Origin: Glandiceps talaboti | Taxonomy: Eukaryota; Hemichordata; Enteropneusta; Spengelidae | Direction of reading: 5' to 3' | Length of the DNA stretch: 64,000 bases | Assembly (NCBI RefSeq): GCF_964340395.1 | Contig: NC_135571.1 | Span: forward strand, 9,833,940 to 9,897,939 | Part shown: in pieces, positions 35,960 to 47,412 of the stretch | Layout: each line of letters begins with the position of its first letter | Numbering within the stretch: position 1 is the first letter of the stretch | Notes under the pieces: generated by a model | Seen by the model: only the letters and a program-made list of their open reading frames with translations | Database searches by the model: none | What the model was told of the DNA's origin: nothing | Position numbers and translations under genes: made by a program

Positions 35960-36300
35960 AATCGATGAGATATTTAATCAACTGTTGAGTAGAAAAGAGA
36001 CAATGTCATAATATGACGTAAAGAGGTAACTGTATGATGCAATATAGAACAAGTATGGTACCCTATAATCAAGAAACGTTCACCCAATACGAGCTATTTA
36101 TGGTGATTGTGCACTCTCTGTAGACATATATAAGATATATGAGATATATAATTAACTGTTGAGTACAAAGGGATAATGTCATAATATGATGTAAAAGGGT
36201 AATTCTATGATGCAACATAAAACAACTATGGTGTCCTATAAACAAGAAACAATTACCAAATATGAGGAATTTATGGAGATTGTGCACTGTCTGTAGACTT
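35960..36300. repeat. Local tandem duplication at the 3' end of receptor B
   Basis: About 160 bp covering the 3' flank and the last codons (GTCATAATATGACGTAAAGA..., GATTGTGCACTCTCTGTAGAC) occurs at 35964-36124 and again at 36136-36298. Receptor A has one copy. The coding frame uses the distal copy (stop at 36271). Confidence 0.8.
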
Positions 36301-39300
36301 GGACTGACAGCATGTACATGTACACTTCTTAAATAAAGTAAACATGGACATATATAGTCCTTGTAGAGAACAAAGAATAACGAAAAAATAACAAAATATT
36401 TTGTCTTCCACAAATGCTTCAACGATACCTACAATCCAAATCAACCCTAAGTAAAGGGACATTCCAACAGCAGTACGGACCTTTTCCTTTATCCAGCCAC
36501 CATTACCAGAACTGTGTGTGATAACACTGCTGGTCACTCTCTTCCGTTTTATTACCTTGTAGTTAGATACAATGAATGATATGATATTAAAGATCATAAT
36601 CAAACTTACTGGACCAATAAACAGAACAAGCAAGGCGACTGGGTTGCCAATCCAACATGCATCACCAGCTCCATAACCAATTGTTACACTGGTAAAATTG
36701 TCAACAATCGCAGCAGTGGTGACAATCAAAGCTGGTACTACCCAACCTATGATGCAATATCCTACTAGTTGCTTTCCGTTTTCAACTGACGACCCAACCG
36801 TCAATATATTTCCTATCCCAAATGTTAGCAGTATATCTAGACCTAGGATACCCATCCAGAGGAAAGACGTCAGCCAAGAATAATGTAAGAAAACAGCTGT
36901 TATCTTACAAACCAGAGCATAATCAGTAGTCCCTAACGTGGTTAACATTAGTATCTGAGATAGGAGAATAGACACACATAAATTGAAAATCAACATTGCT
37001 GGCAAGGTCTTCAAATTAGAATGAATGCAATTATATAGTATGGTCGCAATAAATGCAAGTATTGATACACATAAACATGCCAATGAAAGCCATGTTAGAA
37101 TGACATCGTGATTAGACGTGATAAAAGACTTGACATGTATGACGTATGATAGACATACCCATACAATATTTGATTTGGAGGAAACAAATCTATCGGTCTG
37201 TAAATATTGCCCTTCATGATAAAATTGTATTGACTCATCTACAACTTGTACATCAGCTATGTCTAACTCAATGATATTTTCAACATCACAAGACAGGACG
37301 TGTTCAATCATTGATCGTTCATCACCACAATATTGCATCACACATGTTGGCTTTCCTAAACTATCACTCTCTTTGTTGATCTCAATACTGAATTTTGTAA
37401 CATTTTCAACATCCAGTAATTTACATGTATATTTGTTCCATAGTAGGTTATTACTTGTCTGGGAATCAGTATCATTTCTAGAAATACCATTTGGGCCAAT
37501 TGGAAACATGAAGGCAGAGAATGCCATTGCCTTATCTACTACAATTTCACTACGACACACAGTGTCTGTATTACTCAACGAGAATGACGTCATCCGAATA
37601 CACAGGTCCCCGGATTGAATTGTCTGATTCTCGTAGAAACGGGAAATTCCAGCATAACTAATGTTCATAAAAATGATACGAACACTAGCGAACTTTGATA
37701 GAGTTTTTGTGGTTGGGTCACATGGTGACGACTTGTTATCATTCATAGTACCTGTAACGTTGACAACACTGTCTAAAGTGACATTTCGTGAAACATTTAC
37801 CGCCAAATCTAAAAGACGACCAATCACGAGCAAAATACTGCAGTCAGTGTAGTTGATAAGTTGGGACTGAATAGATACAATCATTGATATTTCAAGAATG
37901 TAATACAAAGGAAGAGAACTATTGGTTTCATTTTTTAAATTCAAGGGTTGTGTCTGAAAACTATCAATGCTTACACAAACAGGGTTATTAAAATCAACAA
38001 CGATATTTCCAGAAGAACAAGTAATATTGGGTGTAAAGATACGGTCTTTCCAGTCATACATATGGTCTACTCTCATCCTAACTGTAGAGGGATTGTAATC
38101 AAATAGTATGTTAAGGCTTGTAATAGGGAAATGTCGAGAAAGATGAGGAACTTTGTATCCACAGTATGGTTGTTTAAACGGATCTAAATAATTATCATTA
38201 CAATAAGCACAAAAAAACGTTTCTAAAATGAATGCGTGTTGCCTGTTCAACTCTGCCCACCATTCCGATGTTACCATTTACACTTTGATTGACTAAATAC
38301 GTATTATTTACGTTACAGTTTGAATGAATGTTTATGCAATAACGAACGTCCTTCTCTGTGTGCACAGGAGGGATATAGTCGATATGTGTGAATTCGACGA
38401 ACTCATCCAATACTATATCCACTGCACGATCGAAGTTATCACTGTCGATTGTAAATAAATCTTGGTTGATTGTAAAAAACAAACAAGTAAGCTTGGTATT
38501 CCAAAATTCTAAATCCATGACGTTGGCACCATGACATATAGCACAGTATATGTTATTGTATACTATTCCATTAGATGCCGTTACTGGATTCGAATCAACT
38601 GAAAGTAAAATCAGGAAAATCCGAATGTTATCGAATTTCAATTTGAGAAACTATGTCTTAGGCCTAGAAAAAAAATGTCTGGTTCAGGTTACCCGACCCA
38701 ACCTAGATTTTCACTGCCGAACCTAAACTTTTTTTTACGTATTCGAGAAAAAAATAATAAAATCGCGAAAATTGTGAAGTGCGTGTCGCCAGAAATGGTG
38801 GATTCTGAAACTAAAAAAGACAACTTAAAACTGTTCTTCCAATCTGTAATGGCTGTACATCTGATATGACGAAATAAACAATACAGAGACCATTTTGGAA
38901 AGAATGGAAAACCTGAACTAGACACTCACACATGAAAAAAATATGTAATAAAATATAATGGCTGTACATCTGATATGACGAAATAAATAATACAGAGACC
39001 ATTTTGGAAAGAATGGAAAACCTGAACTAGACACTCACACATGAAAAAAATATGTAATAAAATAACATTAGAAAATTACCGGCCCCACCTATTCTAAAAT
39101 TGAGTGTAACCGGAACCACACATTTTTATACGGCCTAAGGGCACGGTCGGAATTTACAACGGGATGGGCGAAGAATATATATTTGTAAAGAAATATTTTA
39201 CGGATTCTGAAGTCGATTACCAATGTTAGTGTATCATTGTATGATACAAACTATACGTCTGCAATGTTCGTGTACATGTGTGGAGGAGGGAGGGGCTCAT

Positions 39301-40552
39301 AGCGGGGTACTGTGAAATTCTATGCATAGACATGTCTTGTGTGGCGTTGGGCAGGTGGGGTGGGGGGGGGGGCTACAGAATTTATTCGAAAATCTTTTTG
39401 TTAATTTATCTGTCGCCAGATTTCACATTTTTGAAAGCACTATGATCGTGAATTTTGGGGATGATAATATTTCTGTCGCGATATCTTAACCATTAGATAG
39501 TAAAGTTGATTTTCTGTAATATTTCTTACAAAAGACGATATACCTATTGCCTTTTAGTTTTCTGCTCATATTACAATAGAAGCCTGACATATTAAATTTG
39601 AAATAGAGAAAAAGTTGTCTCAATCAACAGATTGTTATAATTTATGGTTCAGCGAGATAAAATCTAACATTGCTATAATATTCTATCATTTTGCACGACA
39701 TAATCTCTGAAAACATTACTACATTCCCTGTATGTGCATTTCCCTTAGGTGACGTGTACCCTCACATGTATGAAAATGTAATACTAATACTTTATTAACA
39801 TATGTATTTGTACAGTGAAATTTGTAGTGGTTCTGCAAAAAACTTGAGTTAAAAATAAAATATCAAACAACAATATTTACAGATTACTAAAACAAAGAAT
39901 GTATTCAGTAAAAACAGGACAGTGCAACAACATTATTACTCATTTACAATACAAACAGCTGTTGGATAAAAACTATTTTTAAACGATCAGTTTTGGTTTT
40001 AAAAGACCTATAACGTTTACTGGACAGTAACATATCAAACAATGGGTGAGCCGTGTGAGGAATGTCACTAAGGATAGATTTTGACTTCCTGGTAGTGCGG
40101 GCTGTAAAACGAGACTCTAAGGATGGGAGCCCATCGCAAATGATATTATGTTACATTGTAGCATTCAACTTGGGCTACAACATATAGCATTGGTATGATC
40201 AGATATTTATTTCGGAGTCATGAATGGTTAGCGTGACTGGCTTGGAATCTACAGGTTGCAGGTTCGAGCCCTGCCGCTGCCTGCTGTTTGTTTCTGAGTG
40301 GCTAGCTAAAGTCCTTTGGCAAGATTTAAACCACAATTGTGCCTCAGTCAACCCAGCTGTATAATTGGGGACCTGGTAGGATGTGGGTTGCAATGCTTTA
40401 ATCCTATGCGCTTAAATGGCTGCAATGGATCTTGTATGCTCCCCGGGGAGTTGAGGAAGACTAAAGGGCCGTTGTGCCGTTCTGTTCCAAGCCAGGGGTA
40501 ATAATTGTAAAGTGCTTTGAGCACGGTGTGGGAAAGCTATATAAGAACACAA

Positions 40553-40616
<64 letters not shown>

Positions 40617-41390
40617 TAACTTTGCTGAGCCACGCGTCGTTTTGTTTCACGTTAAATAGCTTCTATAGTGTTTGTTATTTCAGTCTGTAGGTGTAAATAT
40701 AATTTCACATTTCGAACAATTTTAAATGTTAACTTCATAATTTAGTATTCGTATCGACAGAGCCATAATCTCTCTTTTTACAGTACATCTACCCACTTTA
40801 TGCGTATTGGAATCAAATAACTTACTTATAGAACACTAACAACATTTACCTCTATAAGGGTTATAGTCAGGGTCTTCACATTTCTGTCGAACTTCATCAC
40901 TTTGCCAAGTGACAGGACAGCCATAGGTTACCCATACGCCATGGTCAGAATTCCCCAATATTTTACAGCTTGTGTTGGTTGTTTCGTTGTCTGTGTCACT
41001 TGGTCTATCACTGTACACATTCACTATTCGTCCCAAGGCTTCAGACCGTTGTCGAACTGTCGTCTCCATATTCGAAAGGTGTGGGCAAGCCTCATTGTAG
41101 TCATGGCAACAGTCCCCGTAAATGACACACATCTCATCACAGTTGCATGCAAAGCCATCAAGCATTTCATACCGCGATGCAAACCATCCACACTTACTAG
41201 CATTGCCAACACTACTGAAGCAGCTATCGAAAAAGTTTGTGTCTTCACAATCCAGTTCGAGATGTTCCATAGGCGAGGACGTAGAAGAGGTGGTGTTCTC
41301 CAGAGAAGAAGTCGATGCCAACTCAGGGTACTTACAATAACAGTAGATAGAGACTGTCAAACATAACAGCCTGTAGACAGTTTTAGCCAT
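36271..41390 (-). CDS. Somatomedin-B plus 7TM receptor, copy B, frameshifted
   Basis: Exons 40850-41390 (180 residues plus one base, donor GTAAAT) and 36271-38598 parallel receptor A exactly in structure. The acceptor before CAGAACGAAATGGC and the untranslated exon at 45785 are shared. The somatomedin-B ladder is intact (KCGWFASR, FACNCDEMC, GDCCHDYNEAC). In the large exon the plus strand has seven A at 38211-38217 where copy A has six (21160-21165). This shifts the frame just after FRNVF and splits it into 38218-38598 and 36271-38210. Either it is a pseudogene or the base is a homopolymer sequencing error; all other differences are in-frame. The 7TM part differs from A at about 8 of 279 positions, the first exon at about 30 of 180. 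Confidence 0.75.
38211..38217 (-). other. Frameshift site in receptor B (A7 versus A6)
   Basis: One extra A relative to receptor A. The downstream frame resumes with FCAYCNDNYLDPFKQPYCGY, parallel to FCAYCNDIHLHPLQIPYCGY of copy A. Confidence 0.85.
38650..39140. repeat. Dispersed repeat with internal 115-bp tandem duplication
   Basis: Shares CGTATTCGAGAAAAA, CTGTTCTTCC, CTGTAATGGCTGTACAT and the end GGAACCACACATTTTT with 41470-41800 and 51597-51850. Inside, the stretch from AATGGCTGTACATCTGATAT to GAAAAAAATATGTAATAAAA is duplicated in tandem (38848-38957 and 38958-39066). Confidence 0.75.
39790..40150 (-). pseudogene. LINE 3' end with RT C-terminal tail
   Basis: On the minus strand the frame reads ...HPLFDMLLSSKRYRSFKTKT then DRLKIVFIQQLFVL and stop. 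This resembles the usual C-terminal tail of CR1/Jockey-group LINE ORF2 (arginine-rich RxNRFKNSFFPxxI pattern). It is followed by AATTTCACTGTACAAATACA and a TAATAAAG-type end near 39780-39795. 5'-truncated. It lies in intron 2 of receptor B. Confidence 0.55.
40205..40560 (+). mobile_element. tRNA-derived SINE with LINE2-like 3' tail
   Basis: The head has a B-box-like GGTTCGAGCCC (40261-40271) and a degenerate A box (TGGTTAGCGTGACTGG). The body contains AAGTCCTTTGGCAAGATT and GGACCTGGTAGGATGTGGG. The tail GTAAAGTGCTTTGAGCACGG and GGAAAGCTATATAAGAACAC, followed by ATT repeats, is typical of L2-clade LINE tails borrowed by SINEs. Confidence 0.75.
40548..40617. repeat. (ATT)n microsatellite at SINE tail
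   Basis: More than 20 ATT units directly after the SINE 3' end. Confidence 0.95.
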
Positions 41391-41469
41391 TTCGTTCTGT
41401 TGAAAGCGAAACAAAACAATCATCAGTAACTGTTTCCAATGTACTTAAGTCAAGATACTTTGCCCTAAT

Positions 41470-41800
41470 AAAAAAAGTTGTTTTTTACGCCGATCCTAAA
41501 CGGTCTTTTTACGTATTCGAGAAAAACATATCAAAATCGCGAAGTCTCGCAAGAGATAGTGAATACGGAAACTGACATCAACTTAAGACAATAAAAAACT
41601 GTTCTAGTCTGTAATGGCTGTATATATGATGGGAAGAAACCAACAACACAGAGAACATATGGAAAACATAACTACCTGAACTATACACTCACATATGAAG
41701 AAAATCACTTTTTTAAAAATAAAACAAGAAATCTACCTAGTACCCCACCTATTCTAAAATTGAATGTAATCGGAACCACACAATTTTTTTACGCCTTATA
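41470..41800. repeat. Dispersed repeat (family of 38650-39140)
   Basis: ACGTATTCGAGAAAAACATA, GTAATGGCTGTATATATGAT and CGGAACCACACAATTTTTTT match the 38.65 kb copy. It lies in intron 1 of receptor B. Confidence 0.7.
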
Positions 41801-43017
41801 AAATTTAGTCAGTATAGATTTTACAAGGTGTGGTGATGATTAGAATGGTCAGAATAAAATCTGGAAGTTGTCTTTTTGACCTTGATTTTGGTTGTCCCTT
41901 TAACTAATTATTATTAACTTTGATAGGTACCATTCAATAATCTCTGGGAGTTGTTGAATTATATGTCCATAAGACATTGCTTGGAGAATGCGTATACGCT
42001 TCAGGTTAATACAAGAGCTTTACTACTTTGGTTACCATGGTAAATAAACAAGTCATTTCTAGCCATGAAATTGTATCCGTTACTTAGAGAAACCCATGGC
42101 TATATTAATTTATGTCCCATTGTGATGCGTTATAACGAAAAATTACCGGTTTTAATTTTTGGTTGCCTAGGTAACCATTTTGCAACTTTCTAGTGTGTCA
42201 TCACATCCCGTATATTGACAAACCTGGAGCTACATGTATATGAAGTTTATGAGTGACTATGAGAAATTTTAGCCACAAAAACGTTGTTAATATTTTCTCA
42301 TTTCCGTAACTGTGGTAACAACAAAATCCGTTCCTGATAGTGTACTTTGATTTCCATGTCGTACTTTAGTGTCATTACCTTTTACCTAATATCATAATTT
42401 AACACTACATTTGTCACTATGGTAACCGAGAAACAAAAGATTGGATTACGTCATTTATATTTAATTTAAAACATAGCATATTTTGTGGATACAAGTATTG
42501 TATCCGAATGATAAATAATGTGAAATGAAAGCACTGTTAATTAGTTTCCCGAACATCCATGCCATAGTAACCATAATTTGGACTTTAATGTTGTCAGGAT
42601 AATATATCCAACTATACATTTGTATATAATACAATTAACAGTTTTTCTTTATACAATGCCATTTTGCCAATGATTATTAATTTCTTAATCAATTATTCAT
42701 GAATAAATCAAAATTAAGGAAACGTTTAATTGTCCATACGACATGTTTTGGTGAATAAGTTTCATCAGTACACATAATTATTTAACTAATTATTTTGTGA
42801 CCAAAGAAAACAGTTTTGGTGAAATCATTGAATCTGTGAACTACATTAATTTATATTCGTTGTCGATATGATTAGGTCGTTATACATTTCATACATAATT
42901 ATGACCTAATTTGCATATTGATTTACATACTTTTGAAATATATTTTTGTGCTAGGAATTGCTCCCAGCGATTTTCTGTTATGCAGACAAATACACATAAT
43001 CACACGTAATGCTACAA

Positions 43018-43105
43018 AACCCCCGTTTCCAGTGGGATTCGAACCCGTGACACCCCCCCCCCCCCCGACTGCTCATCCTGTGTGCTAACCACTACGCTAT
43101 TTTAT
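43018..43105 (-). mobile_element. tRNA-like sequence or SINE head with poly-G interruption
   Basis: On the minus strand the A box TAGCGTAGTGG and B box GGTTCGAATCC match Pol III consensus exactly, 50-60 bp apart. A run of 14 G occupies the anticodon/variable region, so it is not a functional tRNA. It lies in intron 1 of receptor B. Confidence 0.6.
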
Positions 43106-43109
43106 ATGT

Positions 43110-44400
43110 TATTTCTTTCCTTATACATTGATTTGAATTTATTTAAATGAAGTAAGATAGTCAGTGTATATCAATTTTATTTAGCAATTTCCATAATTAG
43201 CACTATAGTTTTTATAAATAAAAATAATTGAACATTCTTTCCTAAAAGTATCAAAGTATGGGGCCACTTGTTATTTCTGACATCGAAGGAATGGCGCTTA
43301 ATACAGCTGCAAAACAGAGAACTCATTTGATAGCCTTGACAAGGTTGTCTGTCCCCATGACGTCACATCAACCCCGCATGCGCAATCGAAGCATATCTCT
43401 TAATACTGCGGCAAAACATATATAAGGGGTCCATTAATAGCCTCGACAAGGCCGTCTGTCATCTTGACGTTACATTAACACTAGCCTACACTTCCGCCGT
43501 TTGGTAATGATATACGATGACTGTAAATATGTTAAAAAGAAGTTTTCTTGAGACAAACTTGGCGGTCATCGCCGAGTAGCTAGGTGTCTTGCACAGATGT
43601 TTATTCTACTAAGGTGTGTACAACAATTATATGGTAGCCGGGTTTCACTGTAACACACAAACTTTACTACTTCAGCCTTTTCTCTTATCCCCAAGCTCAA
43701 ATAAATAAAACCAAAGAAATTGTTGTCGACTTTCAAAAGGACAGTAAGCCTAGTAATCCCTGATCGACATGTTTGTACCTCGCTAAATTCCCTCTATTCA
43801 TTACACTTTGTGGCGTTGGGTGTTTGATCTAAGTAAAATAGCAGTTGGCAGTGTTTGGCGATTTCAAGTCTTTTAGCTGATGTCTAGAAAGTCTTTCAAC
43901 AACTGTTTATTTTGGCAACATTTTGGACTTCTATTTGGTTTACCGGTATAAACCGAGACAATGCAAATATGTTTTCTGTTCTACAAGTACGCTCTACATC
44001 CTGTCTGGCAGGCTACTGAAAACACATGTGAAGGAGTCGTCAAATCTCCTGCCAACTAGGTGGTACTGTTAACATTGACGAAAACGGCCAGCTTTAAAAA
44101 GATCAAAGAGCGAGAAAACACATTACTATATATCTCAATTGTAATATAATGTACATAGATATAGAATTAGACGGGGTTTCCAATATAATAGTAGAATGAT
44201 GAAGCTGCAAAATATTGCCAACGAGTAAATAGACTTAAAATGACACTTGCAGGATATGTAGTGAAAGGTAAATCATAAGAAATATCGCTAACGGGGGAAT
44301 AGACTTCAGAAATTGTAGTTCATCTAGCAGAGGTGACATTGTACACAACACGAACCGAATATGCTGATAGCCATACATAGGTAAATATCGCTATTCTAAC
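43110..44400. other. Receptor B intron 1, no gene seen
   Basis: Contains an imperfect direct repeat (ATAGCCTTGACAAGGTTGTCTGTC at 43330-43355 and a related copy at 43438-43462). The end (44320-44400) is collinear with 27240-27330 in segment A. Confidence 0.55.
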
Positions 44401-44530
44401 TGATAATCCAAAAATAGCGCCAATGGCATTGTAGAACAATTGTACAGTTTTTTTTAAAATATTTACCCACAAGCTGATCCATGCTAACAATTTGTGTTCA
44501 TTTCCTGAATGATTATCCAGTTGCCTATCC

Positions 44531-44990
44531 AACCCTGTTGTTATCTTTGCAATATACGCGATAATTTGGCTGTTGCTATTGGAATGGTCATGTTGCTAGA
44601 CATATTTGCATACATTTTTTTAATGTTCGTTCACTTGTCCATGAATCCCTGATGTTATATTTGCAATGTACGTGATAATGATTTGGCTGTTGGTATGGGC
44701 GTGGTTTTGTTGCTAGGTATATTTGCATACATTTTATGAATGTTTATTCATTTGACTATTAATCCCTGTTGTTATCTTTGCAATATATGTGATCATTTGG
44801 ATGTTGCCATGGGCGTGGTCTTGTTGCAAATTTACATACATTTTTTGCATGTTCATTCACTTGTATATTAATCCCTGTTGTTATCTTTGTGAAATACACC
44901 ACCGTTTGGCTGCTGCTATGGACGTTGTCATGGTTGCTAAGGATATTTTCATACATTTTTTGAATGTTTACTCGCTTGATGATGTTGTTT
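44531..44990 (+). repeat. Degenerate tandem repeat of about 115 bp, four units
   Basis: Unit phrases ATCCCTGTTGTTATCTTTGC, TTTGGCTGTTGCTATGG, GTGGTCTTGTTGC and CATACATTTTTTGAATGTT recur at about 44533, 44648, 44761 and 44872. Present only in segment B. Confidence 0.8.
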
Positions 44991-44999
44991 TTTAACCAA

Positions 45000-45455
45000 A
45001 ATATACTGCCATTTGGTTGTTGCTAAGGGCGTGGTCATAGTTGCTAGGGCTAATTGTGTCAAAATGCTTTGAAGGAAATCTGCAGAATAACACTTTTAGA
45101 AACATCTCACCAAGTTTCAATCTCATTGACAAAGTACTTTTAGAGATATAAGTTTTTGACCAAAATTCACATTTTTACACCAATTTGCATATCACTGATG
45201 AGCTTATTATATGCTTAATATTTCTATACACCCCCAGACGCATCCCCATTAATTTTCAGACCAATCTGCTGAGTAGTTTTTGAAGTAAAGATTTTTGACA
45301 AAAAAGACACATTGTTAGCCATAATTTGCATATCACTAATGATGTTATCTAAACATCCTTAAGAATGTTGTCACCAAATTTCAGACCGATCTGCCTAGTA
45401 GTTTTTGAGTTTAAGTTGTTTGACCAAAAATCACATTTTTTGGCCCGAACCACAT
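45000..45455 (+). repeat. Repetitive block with recurring motif
   Basis: Three related sub-blocks end in AGTACTTTTAGAGATATAAG or AGTAGTTTTTGAAGTAAAG / AGTAGTTTTTGAGTTTAAG, followed by TTTTTGACCAAAA and then TTTGCATATCACTGATGA-type text. It continues into the (CAGA)n(CATA)n tract and looks like one dispersed element whose end is the microsatellite. Confidence 0.6.
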
Positions 45456-45569
45456 ACCAGTGGTAAGATCATTTTGATTTGAACAATTTCTCAACTGGAC
45501 ACCAAAGGTAATACACCCACCAAATAACATGGCAATCGATCCAGCGGTTTTCAATTTTTAAGTTGTTTA

Positions 45570-45570
45570 C

Positions 45571-45609
<39 letters not shown>

Positions 45610-45645
45610 TACATACATACATACATACATACATACATACATACA

Positions 45646-45677
<32 letters not shown>

Positions 45678-45684
45678 CAGACAT
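45570..45684. repeat. (CAGA)n(CATA)n microsatellite
   Basis: CAGA units pass into about twenty CATA units. It also gives the MYVCMYVC-type frames, which are artefacts. Confidence 0.95.
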
Positions 45685-45784
45685 ACACACACTTTGCCAT
45701 GCCTATAGCACTACTGAACTTTATCAGTTTAGTTGTTCTAAAAATGGTCTAAATTATTCTAGATCGTGTAGAAACATAACTTAC

Positions 45785-45860
45785 CTGTAAGAGAACGTCT
45801 TCTATAGACTGTGAGACATCGTACAAAACTGAGCATTGCGAGCCAAATGACACATTTTAA
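45785..45860 (-). other. 5' untranslated exon of receptor B
   Basis: Donor GTAAGT after CTTACAG at 45785, the counterpart of 27396 in segment A; flanks are collinear on both sides. TSS not determined. Confidence 0.5.
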
Positions 45861-46278
45861 AACGTAGGCCATTGTAAGACTTTCATCCGGTACTACCATA
45901 TAAGGAAGTGTGGGTGCAAACTATTTCGATCCTCCAATTACTGCAATAATTTGCGCTCACATTTATTTAATTAAATGAATTTTTCATGTCGGATGTTCAG
46001 AATCCAGATCACGTGCTGCTGTTCAGTGAACGACAACATGTGGGTACGTACATTTCCCGAAATATTGAACGAGTTGAAAAGCAAGAGCATTTGAATAAAT
46101 ACAAATTGTATTCCATTATTTCGTAACTTTGGCTACGTTACTTCCTTTACTGAAACATCACAAATCTATTTCTTTTTTTATTCAAATCATGAGAGAGATT
46201 GTTACCACACTGGCTTCGGTCGGTGGATCGAATAACAGAGCTTTAACAGATTTCGACATGCTGTTGCTATCAGTATCA

Positions 46279-46768
46279 ACATACAACAATATTCGACCAA
46301 CTGTAACTCTTGGCCTGTCTCAAGGTGTGCTAAAACTACCTACTAGCAGCAAGTTTCTCTATTGTAATCTTTCACTCCCTGATGTTTAATTGTAAATAAT
46401 TTTGTTATAACTGAGACAAGTCACTGCACAGATAATATGACACACATACACTTACTCACTTCACTCAGACAATAAACAAACAAACAAACAAACAAACAAA
46501 CAAACAAACAAACAAACAAACAACACCAACATTTGATGTTAAATTAGCAACTAGAACACAATACAACTTTACAAAAGATATCTCACATTGTCCCTATCCT
46601 GAAGATTCTACTTAAAACACCACTGGCCATGGTGAAATGTACACTAATTATTACACCAGGGAGTGGCAGATTACACTGTGATCAATAGAGAAACTTGCCG
46701 CTAGTAGGTAGTTGTAGCACAGCTTGAGACAGGCTAGGAGATACAGTTGGTCGAACATTGTTGTAGGG
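46279..46768. mobile_element. Foldback element
   Basis: Left arm TACAACAATATTCGACCAAC, GCCTGTCTCAAG, CTACCTACTAGCAGCAAG; right arm gives the reverse complements (CTTGCCGCTAGTAGGTAG, CTTGAGACAGGC, GTTGGTCGAACATTGTTGTA). A stub of the family (GCTGTGCTAAAACTACCTAC) lies at about 8889. The loop has a (CAAA)n run at 46471-46521. Confidence 0.75.
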
Positions 46769-46771
46769 TAA

Positions 46772-47106
46772 AGGACGAATAATCAATTTCGTTCTCGCGA
46801 CTTTCCGGAAGGAAGGAAGGAAGGGAGGATCCGTGTAATGCCATTAGTCGGATCGGTAGATGATTACACTCACTGCTCAGTGACAATGTGTTAATTGGGG
46901 CAATTAGCCCGTGAGTTTATTCTAGGATTAGCAATCAACTAATTAATGCAAAATTGGTAAACTCTGATAAGACAGTGGTAACAGTAGAAAATAGGGAAAA
47001 CAAAGTGAGAGGAAACAATATTCAAAAACTTTACTTGAAATAGAGAAAATGATATTAGAAAGCCGGAAAATCGCGAGAACAAAATTGATTATTCATATTT
47101 TGTCCT
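46772..47106. mobile_element. Foldback element
   Basis: Ends AGGACGAATAATCAATTTCG with TTCTCGCGA inward, and right GCGAGAACAAAATTGATTATTC then TGTCCT. It abuts the previous element. Confidence 0.7.
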
Positions 47107-47132
47107 ATGGTATCAATAGTAATTTACCAATA

Positions 47133-47376
47133 GGGAACTTGCAAACCCGCCATGTTGAATGCTGCATCATGGGAAAAGTGATAATAAATACTAATCAATT
47201 AGTATTGTAAACAATGTTGTTACATTGTTTGTAAACAGAAATGATCAATTCATAGTTGCCCTGACCATTGTGGGAGGCTAATTGTATCAGTAGCTCCAGA
47301 TTAGGTATTACGATAACCACAGATAATCCCATAGTCCTTTGCGTCTGAGCATGCTCAGTCTGGATTGCAAGTCCCC
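47133..47376. mobile_element. Foldback element, second copy of 16787-17029
   Basis: Ends GGGAACTTGCAA and TTGCAAGTCCCC, flanked by TA at 47131-47132 and 47377-47378. Orientation opposite to the 16.8 kb copy. Confidence 0.75.
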
Positions 47377-47412
47377 TATTCCGAAGGCCCACCTTTTCAA
47401 TTAGCCAACAAA

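Larger units (their letters stand above)
32985..45940 (+). repeat. Segmental duplication, copy B (direct partner 15936-27600)
   Basis: Collinear with segment A across the left flank, the 37-bp array, receptor exons and the upstream untranslated exon (promoter-proximal CGGTACTACCATATAAGGAA at about 45890 parallels CGGTATTACCAAATAAGGAA at about 27549). B-specific insertions include a SINE at 40.2 kb and a block at about 44420-45745 that breaks homology between GGTAAATATCGC and the CTAAATTATTCTAGATC block. Confidence 0.8.

Noticed and set aside
40902-41366. 154-codon plus-strand frame
   Set aside because: Antisense shadow of the somatomedin-B exon of receptor B.
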